Shown here: positions 8,832-17,641 of the stretch, one piece after another
How positions within the stretch are numbered: position 1 is the first letter of the stretch
How the letters are laid out: each line of letters opens with the position of its first letter
Origin: JAFAXD01 sp963760435
GTDB lineage: Bacteria > Pseudomonadota > Alphaproteobacteria > Rhizobiales > Xanthobacteraceae
Assembly: GCA_963760435.1 (NCBI GenBank)
Contig: CAVXDE010000040.1
Span: 199,031 to 263,030 of the forward strand
DNA length: 64,000 nucleotides
Reading direction: 5' to 3'
Program-made: the position numbers and the translations under genes
Notes under the pieces: model-generated
Database searches by the model: none
The model's input: the letters and a program-made list of their open reading frames with translations, nothing else
What the model was told of the DNA's origin: nothing

Positions 8832-9589
8832 GACCCGGCCGCTCCGACGATCGATGGTGCAACCAACGCCGTGCCGGCACCCTCGACAATGTGCCCGTCC
8901 TTGACGCGGATCTGGCGACGACAGCGGGCTGCGAGTGTCTCGTCATGGGTCACGAGCACGATCGCCGTGTTGGTCTCGTGGTGCAGCTTGAACAGCAAAT
9001 CGGCGACGAGAAGCGCATTGACACTGTCCAAACTGCCGGTCGGCTCATCCGCGAGCAGCAACAGTGGTTCGTTCGCAATCGCTCGCGCGATTGCGACACG
9101 TTGCCGCTCACCGCCCGAAAGGGTCGTGACCCGGTTGTGCATGCGGGCTTCGAGCCCAACCCGCTCAAGCAGGATGGCCGCGCGAGTTTGACGGCGCACC
9201 GTCGACATGCCGCGCCCAAACAACGCCAGTTCGACATTCTCAAGGGCCGTCAACGTCGGAATTAGATTGAATTCCTGAAATACAATGCCGATTTGCGTTC
9301 GCCGCAGCCGCGCCCAGTCCGCTTGCTTGCGTATCGACTGTCCCTGCCACAGCACGGTTCCGGCGCTGGGATAGTCAATTCCGCACAAGAGGTTGACCAG
9401 GCTGCTCTTGCCGCTGCCGCTTGCACCGACGATGGCAACGCAGTCACTTGGCTGGATTTCCAGATCGACATCCGTCACGGCAGCGATTGCGCCCCCGTCA
9501 TAAAGACGGCTGACGTTCCGCAATGCGAGCAGGGGCGGGGATTCCAACACCTTATCAGAGCAGGAATTGGATTTATTCTCGTTATACAT
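8828..9589 (-). CDS. ABC transporter ATP-binding protein, LolD/MacB type
   Basis: A 253-residue ATPase subunit partnering the following permease. It has a Walker A GASGSGKSSLVNLL (about residues 54-67), a Q-loop (IVFQEFNLIPTL), the signature LSGGERQRVAIARA, and Walker B LLLLADEPTGSLDS with the switch His in LVTHDE. The LADEPTGSLD form and overall length are those of the LolD/MacB/FtsE group. The N-terminus (MYNENKSNSCSDK) is poorly conserved in style, so the start is uncertain by a few codons. Transcription starts from the dyad-rich, AT-rich intergenic region shared with the alpha-oxoamine synthase. Confidence 0.9.
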   Translation of the reverse strand: MYNENKSNSCSDKVLESPPLLALRNVSRLYDGGAIAAVTDVDLEIQPSDCVAIVGASGSGKSSLVNLLCGIDYPSAGTVLWQGQSIRKQADWARLRRTQIGIVFQEFNLIPTLTALENVELALFGRGMSTVRRQTRAAILLERVGLEARMHNRVTTLSGGERQRVAIARAIANEPLLLLADEPTGSLDSVNALLVADLLFKLHHETNTAIVLVTHDETLAARCRRQIRVKDGHIVEGAGTALVAPSIVGAAGS

Positions 9590-9926
9590 TCGGATGAGGC
9601 TGTTGACTCTTGCATTGCAACAAGAACGTGTGCGTCTATTCGAACGCTACATGTTGTAACATCAAAAACTGCTTAGATTTTTGATGATGACGGCCACGGT
9701 AGATTTACACCCCGGCGTATCCTCTATATAAATTTTTCTGACCGGTCACAACTGGGCGACTTGGGGCCGGACGAGGGGCGCAATCAACCGCACGCAAAGA
9801 TCTACCGATCCGCGCGTTCTGCGTGGCGTCCTTCTTTGTCAGAATGGCTGAAAGGCGCGACCACGCGGTCGTGCGACTGAGCCTCTCAGGACATTGCCGC
9901 CCAGGAAAAAGCGAGAGGTGCATCGC
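9590..9926. promoter_or_regulatory. AT-rich divergent intergenic region with three dyads
   Basis: A 337-bp gene-free region lies between the divergent exporter and alpha-oxoamine synthase genes and is visibly richer in A/T than its surroundings. It holds three small dyads: TTGCATTGCAA at 9610-9620, ATGTTGTAACAT at 9651-9662, and a 9-bp perfect inverted repeat CATCAAAAA / TTTTTGATG at 9660-9668 and 9678-9686. The last has a 9-base spacer without a T-run, so it looks more like an operator than a terminator. No gene was recognised here. Confidence 0.5.
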
Positions 9927-11255
9927 GTGAAGGAATTCGTTGAGCTCGCCAATTGGTTCGGGTGGCAATCTCCGCATGTCCCTCTGGTCGTCGACAGTCT
10001 TCCGACCCCGACATTCACGATAAAAGAACAGCCGCGGGTCTCCTTCAGCACCAACAATTATCTTGGAATTGCGACAAGTCCGCGCACAAAAGCGGCGGCC
10101 ATTCGCGGCATTGAGGCGTATGGGGTTGGCAACAGCGATTCGCGGCTGCTCGGCGGCAACCTCGCGCTGTACGGAGAACTCGAACAGAAGCTCGCACGCG
10201 CCAACGGCAAGAGCCACGCGATCCTGTTTGCGACCGGATATCTCACCAACCTTGGAGCTCTATCGACGCTGGCGCGCGCCCCTCAGATCGCACGCGCCGT
10301 CGGATTCACGCCAAGCCGGGAATACACGTACGCCTACTTCAGCGACGAATATAACCACATCAGCATTCGCGAAGGTATGGGTTTGTCCGGCGCCAGACGA
10401 TACAGCTATCGTCATCTCGATCTCGATCATCTTGAGAAACTGCTGCGCCAGTCGACCGCGACCTGCAAGATCATTGTGACCGACGGCGTGTTCAGCCAGG
10501 ATGGCGACATTGCGCCGATCCCCGATCTGCTGCGGCTGGCCGATCGTTGGGACGCCATGGTCTATGTCGACGACGCCCATGGAGCCGGCGTGCTCGGCGC
10601 CTCCGGCGGCGGCATTCTGGAGCATTTCCAAGCGGCCAGTGACCGGCTGATCTACATGGCGACGCTGAGCAAGGCGTACGGTTCGATCGGCGGCTACGTC
10701 GCGGCAACCGGGTTGATCACCGAAATACTGCGGATGTCATCAGCAGCCTATGGCTTCACGGCAACGCTGCCGCCCGACCAGGCAATGATTATCTCGACCG
10801 CGATCGACGTTGTTCGCGATGAGCCGGAGCGCCGTCGACAGCTGTGGGCCAATCAGCGCTATTTCGTCAGGCGCATGGCCGATTTGAACTACAAGCTGGT
10901 CGCAACGCAGACGCCGATCGTGCCGATCTGGCTGGGAGATGATGCAAAGGCCGATAAGCTTGCACTCGCAATTCGCGCCGAAGGCATTCACGTCGACGCG
11001 ATCAGGTTTCCCGCCGTGCCGCTCAACTCTGCGCGGCTTCGTATCCAAATGAACGCCGGGCATAGCCGCGCGGATATCGACCATCTGATCGATGTGTTGC
11101 GACGGCATCAACATCTCGCCGAACCCGGCGGGCGCGCGGTAGCCGGGAACGTTCCGAGCCGGCCGACGGCCGGCGGCCCATGCGCCTCTTGCGCCGCCGG
11201 TCGCGGCCCCGCTGGCAGCGATCGAGTAATTTGCCCGCCGACTGTGCTGCATTAG
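9927..11255 (+). CDS. Alpha-oxoamine synthase family PLP enzyme (KBL/BioF/SPT/CqsA-like)
   Basis: The family condenses an amino acid with an acyl-CoA, with loss of CO2, to give an aminoketone. Members include BioF, ALA synthase, serine palmitoyltransferase and the autoinducer synthases CqsA/LqsA. Visible features are SFSTNNYLGIATSP, the SRLLGGNLALYGELE region, VDDAHGAGVLG, and the PLP-lysine segment TLSKAYGSIGGYVA. GTG at 9927 is preferred because GAGAGG lies about 8 bases upstream; an ATG at 9894 is also open. Compared with BioF there is an extra segment after TLARAPQI, and the tail after about residue 405 is low-complexity. Substrate is unknown. The divergent exporter suggests a secreted product. 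Confidence 0.85.
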   Translation: MKEFVELANWFGWQSPHVPLVVDSLPTPTFTIKEQPRVSFSTNNYLGIATSPRTKAAAIRGIEAYGVGNSDSRLLGGNLALYGELEQKLARANGKSHAILFATGYLTNLGALSTLARAPQIARAVGFTPSREYTYAYFSDEYNHISIREGMGLSGARRYSYRHLDLDHLEKLLRQSTATCKIIVTDGVFSQDGDIAPIPDLLRLADRWDAMVYVDDAHGAGVLGASGGGILEHFQAASDRLIYMATLSKAYGSIGGYVAATGLITEILRMSSAAYGFTATLPPDQAMIISTAIDVVRDEPERRRQLWANQRYFVRRMADLNYKLVATQTPIVPIWLGDDAKADKLALAIRAEGIHVDAIRFPAVPLNSARLRIQMNAGHSRADIDHLIDVLRRHQHLAEPGGRAVAGNVPSRPTAGGPCASCAAGRGPAGSDRVICPPTVLH

Positions 11256-11312
11256 CCGGACTCGAATCGATGTCCGCTTTTCTGCCTTTTATTGAACGCA
11301 TAGCGTCTGGCC

Positions 11313-12054
11313 ATGCTCGGGCTTCTCACCGATCCCAATGCGTGGCTTGCACTCGTCACCTTGAGCGCGCTCGAGATCGTTCTCGGCATCGATAACGTCG
11401 TCTTCATCTCGGTGCTGGTGTCGCGCCTCGAGCCGCACCGTGCCACGCGAGTCCGGCAACTCGGATTGGCGCTGGCACTGGTGTTTCGGATTGCTCTGCT
11501 GTTTGCGCTCACCTGGATGATGGGGCTGACACGCCCGATTGCCGTTCTGTGGGGTGAGCCGCTCTCTTGGAACGACGTCATCCTGATCGCTGGCGGACTG
11601 TTCCTGATTGCCAAGGCGACGCATGAGATCCACACCGAGGTGGAGACGAGTGCCGGCGAGTTCGAGCGCCGACGAGGCAAAGCCTGCCGCGCCCTCACTT
11701 GCCGTCGCGATCGCCCAAGTGGTGCTCATCGACGTCGTGTTTTCCATCGACTCGATCGTCACCGCGGTCGGCATGGCGCAGGATATCCGCATCATGATTG
11801 CGGCCGTGCTGATTGCGGTCGGGATCATGTACGTCGCCTCCGGAACTGTCGCGACTTTCATCGCCCATCACCCGACCACCAAGATGCTGGCGCTCGCCTT
11901 TCTGGTCCTGATCGGCGTCGCGCTCCTGGCGGATGGATTCGGTATCCATTTCCCGCGCGGCTACATCTATTTCGCCATGGCATTCGCCGCGGCCGTGGAG
12001 GCGATGAACGTTCTGGTGCATCGCCGGCGCCGGAGGAGGCGGGGCGGCGGGTAG
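11313..12054 (+). pseudogene. TerC/YjbE/YkoY-family membrane protein gene, one frameshift
   Basis: TerC-family proteins are multi-pass membrane proteins linked to metal-ion export and tellurite resistance. The first part (MLGLLTDPNAWLALVTLSAL, IVLGIDNVVFISVL, AKATHEIHTEVE) is in one frame. The second half (AIAQVVLIDVVFSIDSIVTA, HPTTKMLALAFLVLIGVALL, YIYFAMAFAAAVEAMNVL) is in another. The frame switches around 11648-11670, consistent with one extra base. The paired DN/DS motifs, GIDNVV in the first half and SIDSIV in the second, are both present. The first frame stays open through the next gene, giving a spurious 595-codon ORF. This is either a recent lesion or a sequence error. Confidence 0.82.
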
Positions 12055-12122
12055 CTTGCGGCGGGGGCTGCCAAGTTTCTATGATCGCCTTCGACTTGGG
12101 GCGGAAACACAAGGAGCAGGCG

Positions 12123-13100
12123 ATGGTTGCGGCAGTACGCGTTCACAAGACCGGCGGTCCTGACGTCTTGACCTATGAGGATGTCGAGGTGGCGGCACCC
12201 GGGCCGGGCCAGGTCCGCGTCAAGCAGCATGCCTGCGGCATCAATTACATCGATACATATTTCCGCGCCGGCGCCTACCCATCGCCCATCGGGCTGCCGT
12301 TCGTGGCCGGCAACGAAGGCGCGGGAGAAGTGACCGCCGTCGGATCCGGGGTGACCGACATCAAGGTCGGCGATCGGATCGGCTACGTCAGCGCGCTCGG
12401 CGGCTATGCGGCGGAGCGGCTTCTGCCAGCAGAACGCGCCGTGAAGCTGCCCGCATCAATCAGCTACGAGCAGGCCGCCGGCATGATGCTCAAGGGCATG
12501 ACCGCCGAATATCTGCTCAACCGCACGTTCAAGGTGAAGCCCGGCATGACCATCCTGGTGCACGCCGCGGCCGGCGGCGTCGGGCTGATCTTGTGCCAAT
12601 GGGGCAAGCACCTCGGCGCGACCGTTATCGGCACCGTCGGATCGAAGGACAAGGCGGACCTGGCCAAGGCCAATGGCTGCGATCACGCAATTCTTTATCG
12701 GAACGAGGATTTCGTCGCACGCACCAAGGAGATCACTGGCGGGGGATTGTGCGACGTCGTCTATGACGGCGTCGGCAAGGATACCTTCCCGGCCTCGCTC
12801 GATTGCCTGCATCCGCTCGGCATGTTCGTGAGCTTCGGCAGTTCCTCCGGACAGATCGATGCGTTCAACATCAACATCCTGCAAACCAAAGGCTCGCTGT
12901 TCGCGACCCGTCCGACGCTCAATCACTACGCCGCCAAGCGTGCCGACTTGCTCGCAATCGCCGACGATTTGTTCAAGGTGGTCGAGAGCGGCAAGGTGAA
13001 GATTCCGGTCAACCAGAAGTATCCGCTGAAGGAAGCGCAGAAAGCGCATCGCGAGCTGGAAGGCCGCGCCACGACCGGGTCGTCGATCCTCATCCCGTGA
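12123..13100 (+). CDS. NADPH:quinone oxidoreductase, zinc-independent MDR family
   Basis: A 325-residue medium-chain reductase of the QorA type that reduces quinones with NADPH. The N-terminal GroES-like domain includes GPGQVRVKQHACGINYIDTY, and the substrate-domain loop is GNEGAGEVTAVG. The nucleotide site is VHAAAGGVGLILCQWGKHLGA (about residues 145-165), with the AAGGVG motif typical of quinone reductases. No structural zinc Cys cluster is present, as expected. ATG at 12123 was chosen because AAGGAGCAGG lies 5-14 bases upstream. The longer open frame arises from readthrough of the frameshifted terC. Confidence 0.93.
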   Translation: MVAAVRVHKTGGPDVLTYEDVEVAAPGPGQVRVKQHACGINYIDTYFRAGAYPSPIGLPFVAGNEGAGEVTAVGSGVTDIKVGDRIGYVSALGGYAAERLLPAERAVKLPASISYEQAAGMMLKGMTAEYLLNRTFKVKPGMTILVHAAAGGVGLILCQWGKHLGATVIGTVGSKDKADLAKANGCDHAILYRNEDFVARTKEITGGGLCDVVYDGVGKDTFPASLDCLHPLGMFVSFGSSSGQIDAFNINILQTKGSLFATRPTLNHYAAKRADLLAIADDLFKVVESGKVKIPVNQKYPLKEAQKAHRELEGRATTGSSILIP

Positions 13101-13122
13101 GTGGGACGTCTTAACGGCGTCG

Positions 13123-13737
13123 CTATCCGTTGGCTGCCATGGCGTTCGCGATTTGCTCGCGTGCGGCTATACGCTGTTTCCATCCCTTGAGATCGGCGAG
13201 GCCAGCCGTGCCCTCGATAAGGCTCGCGCGTGCCAGGACGACCGGATAGAGGGCGACGTCGGCAATGGAGAACTCTCCGGCGAGGTAGGAACGGCCCTGC
13301 AAACGACTGTCGATGTTGGTGCAGTGCTTGAGAAAGCGCTGTTCGAAGTAACGGGCGTTCGCGGCGCTCTTTTCCGGGGCGAACGACAGTTGAAACAATG
13401 CCGATGACGCCGGTCCGAGGTCAGTGACAGCGTGCATGAACCAGTCAAGCGCCTCCATTCGACGCTGTGGGTCCTGTGGTATCAGCTTTCCGGATTTCTC
13501 CGCACAATAGAGAACAATCGCGGCCGATTGCGTGACGGTGATCGGCGCGCCGCCCGGACCGCTATCGTCGACGATGACCGGAATGGTCGCTCGCGGGTTG
13601 ATGGCGAGGAACTCCGGTTTGCGCTGATCCCCCTTGTCCAGATCGAGTTGATGAACACGATGCGCGAGCCCGCATTCTGCGAGAGCAAGCGCGGCGCGAC
13701 GACCGTTCATCGTCGCAGCCGTGAAGAGATCAATCAT
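13123..13737 (-). CDS. Glutathione S-transferase family protein
   Basis: A 204-residue cytosolic GST, which conjugates glutathione to electrophiles or acts as a disulfide reductase. The thioredoxin-like domain has NPRATIPVIVDD (the conserved cis-Pro of ATIPVI) and TVTQSAAIVLYCAE, where the Gln-Ser pair binds glutathione. The helical C-terminal domain has LAGEFSIADVALYPVV with the conserved SIAD N-capping box. ATG at 13737 was chosen because the beta-alpha-beta fold begins there and AGGATCC lies upstream; the open frame extends 43 codons further without homology-like content. It converges on the quinone oxidoreductase gene. Confidence 0.9.
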   Translation of the reverse strand: MIDLFTAATMNGRRAALALAECGLAHRVHQLDLDKGDQRKPEFLAINPRATIPVIVDDSGPGGAPITVTQSAAIVLYCAEKSGKLIPQDPQRRMEALDWFMHAVTDLGPASSALFQLSFAPEKSAANARYFEQRFLKHCTNIDSRLQGRSYLAGEFSIADVALYPVVLARASLIEGTAGLADLKGWKQRIAAREQIANAMAANG

Positions 13738-13950
13738 GTCGCTGCAGGATCCTGGGATAAGGCGAGCAAGGCGAAAGCTCAGCGGCGGTAGATGCCCTTT
13801 GCGATCATATCCTCGATTTGCTCGCTGATGAAGCTGTCGTAATCCTTGTTGGGCGAAACGTGACACGTGGATAGCATGGTTCAGATTGGCGGCAATGTCG
13901 TCGCAAGCGAGAAGCCAGCTGGTTTCAACCAGTAATCATTGAGGTTAGTC

Positions 13951-14622
13951 ATGCACGTTGGCTTGATTGGTGGCATCGGTGTCGCGGCGACCGAATTCTA
14001 CTATCGCGGTCTCATCGCGCGGCACGAAAAGTCGGGGATCGCGCTCGATCTGACGATCGTCCACGCCGACGTCAACGAACTCACCCAGAACGCCGCCAAG
14101 GGGGAAGCGAGAAAGCAGGCGGAGAATTTCGCCAAGCTCATTGCGCGGCTTGCGGCAGCCGGTGCCGGCGCGGCGGCCGTCACGTCAATGACGGGGCATT
14201 TCTGTATCCGCGAGTTGGAAGCCATGTCGCCGCTGCCACTGATCAACGTCATTCCGGAGATCGACGCCGAACTGCGGCGACGAAATCTGAAGACGGTTGG
14301 TATTCTGGGAACCCGCACCGTGATGGGCACGAAAATCTATGGCGGTATATCGAGCGCGGCGGTCGTGCTGCCACAAGGCGACGCATTCGATCTGGTCCAT
14401 ACCAACTACGTTGACATGGCGCTCGCCGGTCGCGTCACGCAAGCGCAGCGAGAGGTGTTCTTCTCGATCGGCCGACGCCTTTGCGAGGAGCAGGGCGCCG
14501 AGGCGGTCCTGCTCGGCGGCACCGATCTCTGTTTGGCCTTTCAGGACCGCGACTGCGGATTTCTGGTGATCGATTGCGCCGACGTACACATCGATGCGAT
14601 CTACGCGCGCTCCCGCGCGTAG
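13951..14622 (+). CDS. Aspartate/glutamate racemase-family protein with both catalytic Cys positions altered
   Basis: A 223-residue protein of the Asp/Glu/hydantoin racemase fold. These are cofactor-independent enzymes using two cysteines, one in a CNTAH-like motif and one in a GCTE-like motif. The fold is recognisable from GLIGGIGVAATEFYY at the start, IPEIDAELRRRNLKTVGILG in the middle and EAVLLGGTDLCLAF near the end. The first motif reads TSMTGHF, with Ser at the Cys position; the second reads GGTDLC, with Gly at the Cys position and a Cys four residues later. Racemase activity is therefore doubtful. ATG 13951 follows GAGG; a TTG at 13939 is in frame. Confidence 0.8.
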   Translation: MHVGLIGGIGVAATEFYYRGLIARHEKSGIALDLTIVHADVNELTQNAAKGEARKQAENFAKLIARLAAAGAGAAAVTSMTGHFCIRELEAMSPLPLINVIPEIDAELRRRNLKTVGILGTRTVMGTKIYGGISSAAVVLPQGDAFDLVHTNYVDMALAGRVTQAQREVFFSIGRRLCEEQGAEAVLLGGTDLCLAFQDRDCGFLVIDCADVHIDAIYARSRA

Positions 14623-14628
14623 CCTGGA

Positions 14629-15267
14629 TCAACGCCGCTTCGGCCGGCGCACGCTGCGCACCGTTCCGCTGCTGCCGCCACCGCAGAAGAAGCGCTCGCC
14701 GCCGTCGGACTCCAGCCCCGACACGCCGATGCCGGACGGCATTTCGAGTTGCTCAAGTACTTCTCCGCTTTGCGGATCAACGCGCCGCACCTCGCTTTGG
14801 TCGCCTTCCCAGGTGCCGTGCCAGAGCTCGCCCTCGACCCAAGTGACCCCCGTGACGAACCGGTTGGAGTCGATTGTGCGCAGGATCGTCCCGGTCTCAG
14901 GATCGATTTGATGGATTTTGCGCGCTCGGCTTTCCCCGACCCAGAGCGTGCCTTCAGCCCACGCCAGCCCCGAATCGCCGCCACCGCCAGGCGCTGGGAT
15001 CGAGCCCAGTACGCGGCCCGTATCGGGGTCGATTTTCTGAATACGATCCTCGGCGATCTGAAACAGATGCCGGCCGTCGAACGCCGTTCCGGCATGCGCC
15101 GCAACGTCGATGGTGCGCTTCATCTTCCCGTTCGTCGGTTCGAACGCGACAAGTTTGTTTCCGGCTGCAAACCAAACATTCTGGCCATCATAGGTGACGC
15201 CGTTCACGCGCTCAGCGCCGGCAAAGGGTCCATATTCTTCCAGGATTTCGGCTGCTGATCGTTTCAT
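14629..15267 (-). CDS. Beta-propeller protein of SMP-30 / streptogramin-lyase (Vgb)-like type
   Basis: A 212-residue soluble protein made of repeated blades. Repeats recur as DPDTGRVLGSIPAP, DPETGTILRTIDS and DPQSGEVLEQLEMP, each about 45 residues apart, alternating with NVWFAAGNKL, TLWVGESR and ELWHGTWEG. No signal peptide is visible from MKRSAAEILEEYG, so it is probably cytosolic. The start at 15267 was chosen because upstream frame is low-complexity. It lies 38 bases downstream of an HTH regulator on the same strand, so the two likely form an operon. Ligand and function are unknown; a sensor or lactonase-like role is only a guess. Confidence 0.7.
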   Translation of the reverse strand: MKRSAAEILEEYGPFAGAERVNGVTYDGQNVWFAAGNKLVAFEPTNGKMKRTIDVAAHAGTAFDGRHLFQIAEDRIQKIDPDTGRVLGSIPAPGGGGDSGLAWAEGTLWVGESRARKIHQIDPETGTILRTIDSNRFVTGVTWVEGELWHGTWEGDQSEVRRVDPQSGEVLEQLEMPSGIGVSGLESDGGERFFCGGGSSGTVRSVRRPKRR

Positions 15268-15305
15268 GTCCGATCCTCTGTGTTGGAATGGGTACGGCAC
15301 ACGCT

Positions 15306-16526
15306 CTAGCCACTGGGGAGCGGAGCCGGGAGTAACAACGTCGTCGTGAATCCCGGGACAGGCGGGGCCATCCAGCGACGCGCGCGCCCGCGCCCGAACG
15401 ATTGCACCTTGCCGGCGGTGCCAAGCTCTTCCAGCGCCCGCTGCACGGTGCGCTGGCTCGACCCAAGCGCCAGCGCCAGCGCCGAGGTCGACCAAGATTC
15501 GCCATCGGCAAGGAAAGCAAGCACCGCCGCATGCTGCTCCTCGCGCGGCCGTCCGAGCATGACAACCTCACGCGCGTGTTGCGGCACCAGCGCAAAGCCG
15601 TGGTCTGTTGCGATGACGCCGGCGAGCGGTCGCAGCACACGACGCAACCGGCCGATCTCCACGCGCAGCCGCGCGCGATGTGATTCATCCGCCTCCTTGC
15701 CACGAAAGGCGCGCGCGATGAGCGCGCCGCGCGGCACGTCACCCGGCCACGCTTCGGCGAGCGCCCGGGCCAGAGCGAACAGCACCGGACGCCTTGTGAG
15801 CGCGACACTGGACCGTGCGTCGCGCACCGCATGCCGGCATGCATCAATCACGAGCACGCCGGTGGAGAACAGCGCTTCGACCTCATCGAGCCGCAGCAAG
15901 CGATCCTGGCCATGGGCGACGAGGCGGGCCGCGGGTTCAGCGAGCACGTGCGCGGCGGCTTCGACCTCGGCGCTGAGTGCCACGATACCAGCGGCGTGTG
16001 CCGCGCGTTGCGCCCTGGCAAGAGCGGCGCGCGCGATCTTCGTCCGCACGCGTCGCATCGCGATCCCGGCAACGACCAGCTCGTGGGCGGCCCGCACCGC
16101 AGGCGGGACAGGCTCGGGATCGAACGCGGCGGCGAGTTGTTCGGCGGCATCGAGGCGCCCGGTCAGAAGAAGGTGCCGGATCTCGAGATGCCGCGCATAA
16201 GCCGCGTTCACCTTGTCGCCGCGCGCTTCAAGGGTCGCCCGTGCCGTCGCGAGCGCCTTGGCCGACCAGGTGAGGTCGCGCGAGACCAGTGCGATTTCAG
16301 CTTCGGCGACGATACAGCGCGCCCGGGCGACAGCCTCCGTCGGAGCGAAGGCGCGCGCCGCGCGCCGCAGCAGAGTTCTGGCGCGGGCCAAATCGCCGAG
16401 CTGCGCCATCGCGGTGCCACGCAACGCAAGCGCCGGCGCATCGTCGCGCAGGGCGACCCGGTTCAGCGCGCCGAGCGGATCGCCCGCGGCGAGCGCAAGT
16501 GCCGCGGCGGTAATCAGTGAGTCCAT
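15306..16526 (-). CDS. Transcriptional regulator with helical-repeat N-terminus and winged-helix C-terminus
   Basis: A 406-residue Ala-rich protein. Residues about 1-200 are helical repeats resembling TPR (RGTAMAQLGDLARARTLLRR and similar). A winged-helix segment follows around residues 265-330 (RPVLFALARALAEAW, then LRVEIGRLRRVLRPLAGVIA and TDHGFALVP), like OmpR/SARP DNA-binding domains. A second HTH-like segment is STSALALALGSSQRTVQRAL near residues 350-370. Start at 16526 precedes MDSLITAAALALAAG; the longer frame from 16604 is less likely. It heads the operon with the beta-propeller gene and is divergent from tctC, so it may regulate either. Confidence 0.72.
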   Translation of the reverse strand: MDSLITAAALALAAGDPLGALNRVALRDDAPALALRGTAMAQLGDLARARTLLRRAARAFAPTEAVARARCIVAEAEIALVSRDLTWSAKALATARATLEARGDKVNAAYARHLEIRHLLLTGRLDAAEQLAAAFDPEPVPPAVRAAHELVVAGIAMRRVRTKIARAALARAQRAAHAAGIVALSAEVEAAAHVLAEPAARLVAHGQDRLLRLDEVEALFSTGVLVIDACRHAVRDARSSVALTRRPVLFALARALAEAWPGDVPRGALIARAFRGKEADESHRARLRVEIGRLRRVLRPLAGVIATDHGFALVPQHAREVVMLGRPREEQHAAVLAFLADGESWSTSALALALGSSQRTVQRALEELGTAGKVQSFGRGRARRWMAPPVPGFTTTLLLPAPLPSG

Positions 16527-16642
16527 GTGAACCGCGCCACACTTATCACTCCGAAAGACGCGCTGGCAAAAGTGCCGACCGCACTTGTAGGATAGACAAA
16601 TCAAAAGGCCATCAGGCCCAAGAAAACGTCAGGGAGGAGTTG

Positions 16643-17620
16643 ATGAGGAGGATCACGCGCCGCAGCTTTATGGCTTCGGCGGCAGCGGGAGCATCGCTCG
16701 GCTTCGGCATGAACGTGGTGCGCGCGCAGGATTATCCCAACCGGCCGGTCAGGTTCATCGTCCCGCTCGCACCGGGCGGCGCCATCGATTTCGTCGCGCG
16801 TCAGGTCGGCGACGTGTTGTCGCGCAACCTCGGCCAGCAAATCGTCGTGGAAAACCGAACCGGCGCCGGAGGGACCGTCGGCATGGATGCGGCGCTCAAG
16901 AGCGCGCCGGACGGCTACACCGTGCTCATCACCAATGATAATGCGGCGAGCGCGCCGCATATCATGCACTTGAGCTACGATTACACCAAGGAGTTGCTGC
17001 CGATCTGTTATCTCGGTCGCCAGCCGCAGATCCTGGCGGCGCATTCCTCGCTCGGCGTCACGACGTTGCAGCAACTCGTGGCCTACGTGAAGGCCAATCC
17101 CGGAGTTGGTGTTGCAACGTCGGGGGTCGGGTCGAACCAGCACGTGCTGGCGGAATGGTTCAAGCGCGAAGCAAACATCAAACTCGAGCACGTGCCGTAT
17201 CGCGGAGCCGGGCAGGCGGTGAATGATTTGATCGCAGGGCACGTGAAAACGGCTATCCTCGGACCGACGTCGATGATGCCGCACTATCAGGCTGGCACCA
17301 TCAAGCTGCTGGCCGCGTCTTCGGCCAAGCGCGCCCCGACGCTGCCGGAGATCCCGACCTTCGAGGAGGGTGGCTTCAAGGGCATCGTGCTCGAGGCCTG
17401 GTACGCGGCTTTCGCGCCACCCGGCACGCCGGCGCCAATCATCGATAAGCTCAATACCGAGATGAATACGGCACTCAAAGACCCCAAGCTGCTCGAGAAT
17501 TTCAGCGCCGGCGCGCTCGAAGCGATCGGCGGCAGCCCCGACGTGATCGGTACGCTCGCCCGCGCCAACTCGGAGAAATATTCGCAGCTGGCGGAGGAGC
17601 TGGAGATCCACATCAATTGA
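16643..17620 (+). CDS. Tripartite tricarboxylate transporter substrate-binding protein (Bug/TctC family)
   Basis: A 325-residue periplasmic binding protein. The N-terminus MRRITRRSFMAS followed by a hydrophobic stretch resembles a Tat signal (RRSF), with cleavage near VRAQ. Family hallmarks include YPNRPVRFIVPLAPGGAIDF, VENRTGAGGTVG, KSAPDGYT, VPYRGAGQAVNDLIAGHV and the C-terminal FAPPGTPAPIIDKLN. ATG 16643 has a strong AGGGAGGAG ribosome binding site. The membrane subunits TctA and TctB are not in the window; orphan Bug proteins are common in this order, so the ligand cannot be inferred. Confidence 0.93.
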   Translation: MRRITRRSFMASAAAGASLGFGMNVVRAQDYPNRPVRFIVPLAPGGAIDFVARQVGDVLSRNLGQQIVVENRTGAGGTVGMDAALKSAPDGYTVLITNDNAASAPHIMHLSYDYTKELLPICYLGRQPQILAAHSSLGVTTLQQLVAYVKANPGVGVATSGVGSNQHVLAEWFKREANIKLEHVPYRGAGQAVNDLIAGHVKTAILGPTSMMPHYQAGTIKLLAASSAKRAPTLPEIPTFEEGGFKGIVLEAWYAAFAPPGTPAPIIDKLNTEMNTALKDPKLLENFSAGALEAIGGSPDVIGTLARANSEKYSQLAEELEIHIN

Positions 17621-17641
17621 CGCGGCCGGGTGGGATATCGG

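Noticed and set aside
11313..13100. TerC-quinone oxidoreductase fusion protein
   Set aside because: It arises from a frameshift in terC that keeps the frame open by chance; the oxidoreductase has its own ATG and ribosome binding site at 12123.
16601..17611. 336-codon minus-strand frame opposite tctC
   Set aside because: It is antisense to a gene with clear Tat-type signal and family motifs; composition is shadow-like.
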